A DNA stretch of 36,885 bases from Mycobacterium colombiense (GTDB lineage: Bacteria > Actinomycetota > Actinomycetes > Mycobacteriales > Mycobacteriaceae): the NCBI RefSeq assembly GCF_003284975.1, contig NZ_QMEU01000041.1, positions 1 to 36,885 of the forward strand, read 5' to 3'. Each line of letters starts with the position of its first letter. The first letter of the stretch is position 1. The notes beneath the pieces are model-generated. The model was not told the origin of the DNA. It worked only from the letters and a program-made list of their open reading frames with translations, and ran no database searches. The position numbers were made by a program, and so were the translations under genes. Below, in pieces: positions 34,737 through 36,885 of the stretch.

Positions 34737-36485
34737 CTAGGCGTCCAACCGGGCGAACCGTAGGCGACGGTACTGCTCGACGCACGCGGCCCGCCGGATC
34801 TTGCCGCTCGTCGTGGTGGGAATCGATCCCGGTTCCACCAGCACCAGGTCGGCGACGTTGAGCCCATGTGAGTTCGATATCGCCGCGGTGACGTCGTTCT
34901 TGACGACGTCGAGCCGGTGGCGCACGTCCTCGTCGGATTCGCCGCGCTTGCTGAATTCGATGATGGTGACCAGCTTTTCGGTCTCGTCGACCGGCACCGC
35001 GATCGCCGCGACCCGGCCGCCGGTGATCCGTTGCACCGTCGACTCGATGTCCTCGGGGTAGTGGTTGCGGCCGTAGACGATCAGCAGGTCTTTCATCCGG
35101 CCCACGATGAACAGTTCGTCGTCGCAGACGAAGCCGAGGTCGCCGGTGCGCAGCCACGGGCCCTCGGGGGTGCCGGGCGGCGGGTCGGCCAGGACGCCGC
35201 CGAAGGTGCGCCGGGTTTCCTGCGGCTTGCGCCAGTAGCCGTCGGCGACATTGCCACCGTTGACCCAGATTTCGCCGACCGTTCCGGTCGCGCAGCCGGT
35301 GCAGGTGTCGGGGTCGACGATCCGCACCGACGGCGACGCCGGCGTGCCGTAGCTGAGCAGCGGTGACCCGGTTTCCGGCGAGCACGGCTGCGCGCTGCCC
35401 TCCGACAGCCGCTCCGGTTCGAAGTGGACGACGCGCGGGCCGCCGGGCCTGGCACGGCTGGCCACATAGACGGTCGCTTCGGCCAGGCCGTAGGACGGCT
35501 GCATCATTTCTTCGCGAAAGTTGTACGGGGTGAACCGTTTGCAGAATCGGTCGAGCGTGGCGGGATGGATCCGCTCGGCGCCGCTGACGATGCTGATGAC
35601 GTTGCCCAGGTCGACTCCGGCCAGGTCCGCCTCGGTGGTCTTGTGGACCGCGAGCTCGAAGGCGAAGTTGGGGGCGGCCGAGAAGACCGGATTAGGTTGC
35701 GACATCGCGTGAATCCAGCGCGCCGGGCGTTGCAAGAACGCGACCGGGCTCGTCAAGTCGCCCAGGTAGCCGCCGAGGATGGGCGCGATGACGCCCTGCA
35801 TCAAACCCATGTCGTGGTAGAACGGCAGCCAGGACACGCACACGGTGTCGCGTGGGGCCACCCCGTTGAAGTCGGGGAAGTACGCGGCCATCAGCTGCTG
35901 GAAATTCACCGCAAGATTGCGGTGCGACACCATCACCCCGGCCGGAACCCGCGTGGAGCCCGACGTGTATTGCAGGTATGCGATGCTCGGGTCGCCGCTG
36001 ATCCGGATGCCCGTCGACGGCGATAAGTCCGGACCCAGCGCATCGACGGCGATGACCGTCGGGGCGGGGTCTGCGGTGGCCGAGTCCGTGCGGTGCAGAC
36101 ACTCGTCGACGGCCGCGGCGGCCGCGGCCGTGGTGAGGACGACGGTCGGCGTGGTGTCGGCCAGGACGGCGGCGACGCGCTGGTCGTGGGAGCCCGGCTG
36201 CGGCACCGAGAGCGGGACCGCGATCAGCCCGGCCTGTATCGCGCCCAGGAACGCGACGATGTAGGACAGGCCCTGGGGGGCCAGGATGACGGCGCGGTCC
36301 CCGGTACCGGCGTGCCGCCTCACCTCGTGCGCCACGGTCAGGGTCCGCCGATACAGCTGTGCCCACGTCAGGGTCTCGGTGACGCCCGCCCAGTCCTGCT
36401 CGTAATCGGTGTACCGGAACGCCAAGTCGTCGGGTTGCAGGCCGGCGCGCTCCCGTAGCAGGCCGACAACCGACGAACTTTGCAT
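34737..36485 (-). CDS. fadD21: FadD21-like long-chain fatty acyl-AMP ligase (FAAL)
   Basis: FAALs activate fatty acids as acyl-adenylates and pass them to a PKS instead of to CoA. The 582-residue product closely resembles M. tuberculosis FadD21. ANL-family motifs are intact: [19 protein letters not shown] (P-loop), [22 protein letters not shown] (adenine binding), [27 protein letters not shown] and the catalytic Lys in [14 protein letters not shown] rather than CoA ligase status rests on overall similarity to FadD21/23. ATG 36485 is preferred: TAACCT on the minus strand lies exactly 7 nt upstream, giving a leaderless start, and the protein then begins like FadD21. The frame is open further upstream without homology. 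It faces the PKS/sulfate genes. It probably loads the starter acid on the Mas-type PKS, as FadD21-type enzymes do in polyacyltrehalose synthesis. Confidence 0.92.
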   Translation of the reverse strand: MQSSSVVGLLRERAGLQPDDLAFRYTDYEQDWAGVTETLTWAQLYRRTLTVAHEVRRHAGTGDRAVILAPQGLSYIVAFLGAIQAGLIAVPLSVPQPGSHDQRVAAVLADTTPTVVLTTAAAAAAVDECLHRTDSATADPAPTVIAVDALGPDLSPSTGIRISGDPSIAYLQYTSGSTRVPAGVMVSHRNLAVNFQQLMAAYFPDFNGVAPRDTVCVSWLPFYHDMGLMQGVIAPILGGYLGDLTSPVAFLQRPARWIHAMSQPNPVFSAAPNFAFELAVHKTTEADLAGVDLGNVISIVSGAERIHPATLDRFCKRFTPYNFREEMMQPSYGLAEATVYVASRARPGGPRVVHFEPERLSEGSAQPCSPETGSPLLSYGTPASPSVRIVDPDTCTGCATGTVGEIWVNGGNVADGYWRKPQETRRTFGGVLADPPPGTPEGPWLRTGDLGFVCDDELFIVGRMKDLLIVYGRNHYPEDIESTVQRITGGRVAAIAVPVDETEKLVTIIEFSKRGESDEDVRHRLDVVKNDVTAAISNSHGLNVADLVLVEPGSIPTTTSGKIRRAACVEQYRRLRFARLDA

Positions 36486-36498
36486 GCGGGCTAGGTTA
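36486..36498 (-). promoter_or_regulatory. Candidate leaderless promoter of fadD21
   Basis: Read on the minus strand, TAACCT (36498-36493) is followed by 7 nt and then the ATG. It matches TANNNT with the same spacing seen at typA, lpqW and mshB. It indicates transcription independent of the upstream PPE gene. Confidence 0.45.
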
Positions 36499-36589
36499 CC
36501 GCCTCGTGCTTTTCGCGCCTGCCGATCGCATGGGGCGATGCTGTGGGTCGGGCCGCAGCGCTCGGTGCGAGCCAAAAGGCCGGTACTCC

Positions 36590-36885
36590 TTAAGGTTTCG
36601 ACGCTGTCGGATCGGAGCCCCAGGTGCCCGGCAGCAACGGCATGCGCGGCCTGTCGTCGGGCTCGCCGACTGCCAGCGCGTTCAATCCGGCCGGTCCGGT
36701 GGCCGCCCTGGTGGCGATGGTTCCGGCGAACCCCATCGCCGGCGCGGGCCGGTCGGAGGCCGTCGACGGCTCGAGATCCATGTATTCGTACCCGCGGCCG
36801 AGTTCGGTGACCTTGACCCGGTGCCGGCGCGTCTTCGTCGCCTCGTCCTGTGGCAGCGCCACCGCCTCTTCTTCGGCGGCGTCGG
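36590..36885 (-). CDS. C-terminal end of a PPE-PPW subfamily protein (5' part outside window)
   Basis: Only the last ~98 codons of a minus-strand gene are present; the frame stays open to the right edge and the PPE domain lies outside. The visible part has an acidic/basic linker ([21 protein letters not shown]), then [13 protein letters not shown], then GFAGT and PLLPGTW. These last two are the GFxGT and PxxPxxW signatures of the PPE-PPW subfamily. PPE proteins are mycobacterial surface or secreted proteins, usually exported by ESX systems with a PE partner. The stop codon is 104 bp before the fadD21 start. The GTG at 36862 within the frame is internal and not a start. I do not know which PPE this is; M. 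tuberculosis has Rv1186c, not a PPE, at the position. Confidence 0.85.
   Translation of the reverse strand, partial: DAAEEEAVALPQDEATKTRRHRVKVTELGRGYEYMDLEPSTASDRPAPAMGFAGTIATRAATGPAGLNALAVGEPDDRPRMPLLPGTWGSDPTASKP

Noticed and set aside
1..36885. CRISPR arrays, tRNA/rRNA genes, insertion sequences, prophage
   Set aside because: I saw no regularly spaced repeats, no transposase or integrase motifs and no tRNA-like cloverleaf. Reading by eye cannot exclude a small RNA.

Overview
The window is high-GC actinobacterial DNA from a slow-growing Mycobacterium, most likely of the M. avium complex type; the species is an inference. The gene order follows the M. tuberculosis Rv1157c-Rv1186c neighbourhood almost gene for gene: Rv1157c-like secreted protein, pimE, pterin dehydratase, mutT2, narGHJI, typA, lpqW, TetR, mshB, Rv1171-like, fbiC, TB8.4, fdxC, dapC-like, Mas-type PKS, fadD21-like FAAL. 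The PE/PPE genes that interrupt this stretch in M. tuberculosis (PPE17, PE11, PE12) are absent. Orthology statements come from remembered family sequences, not from a search.

Layout. 1-3933: a secreted Ala/Pro-rich protein, the PIM mannosyltransferase PimE, a pterin-4a-carbinolamine dehydratase, a DivIVA-like coiled-coil protein not expected here from the M. tuberculosis order, and the Nudix hydrolase MutT2. 3934-4392 is a long non-coding leader. 4393-11110 is the respiratory nitrate reductase operon narGHJI. 11193-16667 holds typA, lpqW, a TetR regulator and mshB. 16701-22990 holds a 35-codon mini-ORF, a four-helix membrane protein, fbiC (F420 synthesis), a mycothiol-maleylpyruvate-isomerase-like protein, the secreted antigen TB8.4, ferredoxin FdxC and a DapC-like aminotransferase. 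23103-25466 is a KimA-like potassium transporter carrying an extra C-terminal OB-fold-like domain.

25753-36885 is the accessory lipid region. It has a complete 2112-residue mycocerosic-acid-synthase-type PKS, then an APS kinase, a zinc-type ATP sulfurylase and a small unknown protein in one operon, and, facing them, a fadD21-like fatty acyl-AMP ligase and the end of a PPE-PPW protein. In M. tuberculosis the space between this PKS and fadD21 is filled by papA3, mmpL10 and an Rv1184c-type gene, for polyacyltrehalose. Here it is filled by a PAPS-producing module. This is the best candidate for something undescribed: sulfate activation placed inside a methyl-branched lipid locus. No sulfotransferase, Pap acyltransferase or MmpL transporter lies in the window, so a sulfated lipid product is only a hypothesis.

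Functional threads: PimE and LpqW both act on the PIM/LM/LAM pathway; mshB and the MDMPI-like gene concern mycothiol; fbiC makes the F420 precursor. Several genes (mutT2, typA, lpqW, tetR, mshB, fadD21) have a TANNNT-like -10 hexamer 6-8 nt before the start codon, the arrangement expected of leaderless mycobacterial transcripts. I saw no tRNA, rRNA, CRISPR array, insertion sequence or phage gene.
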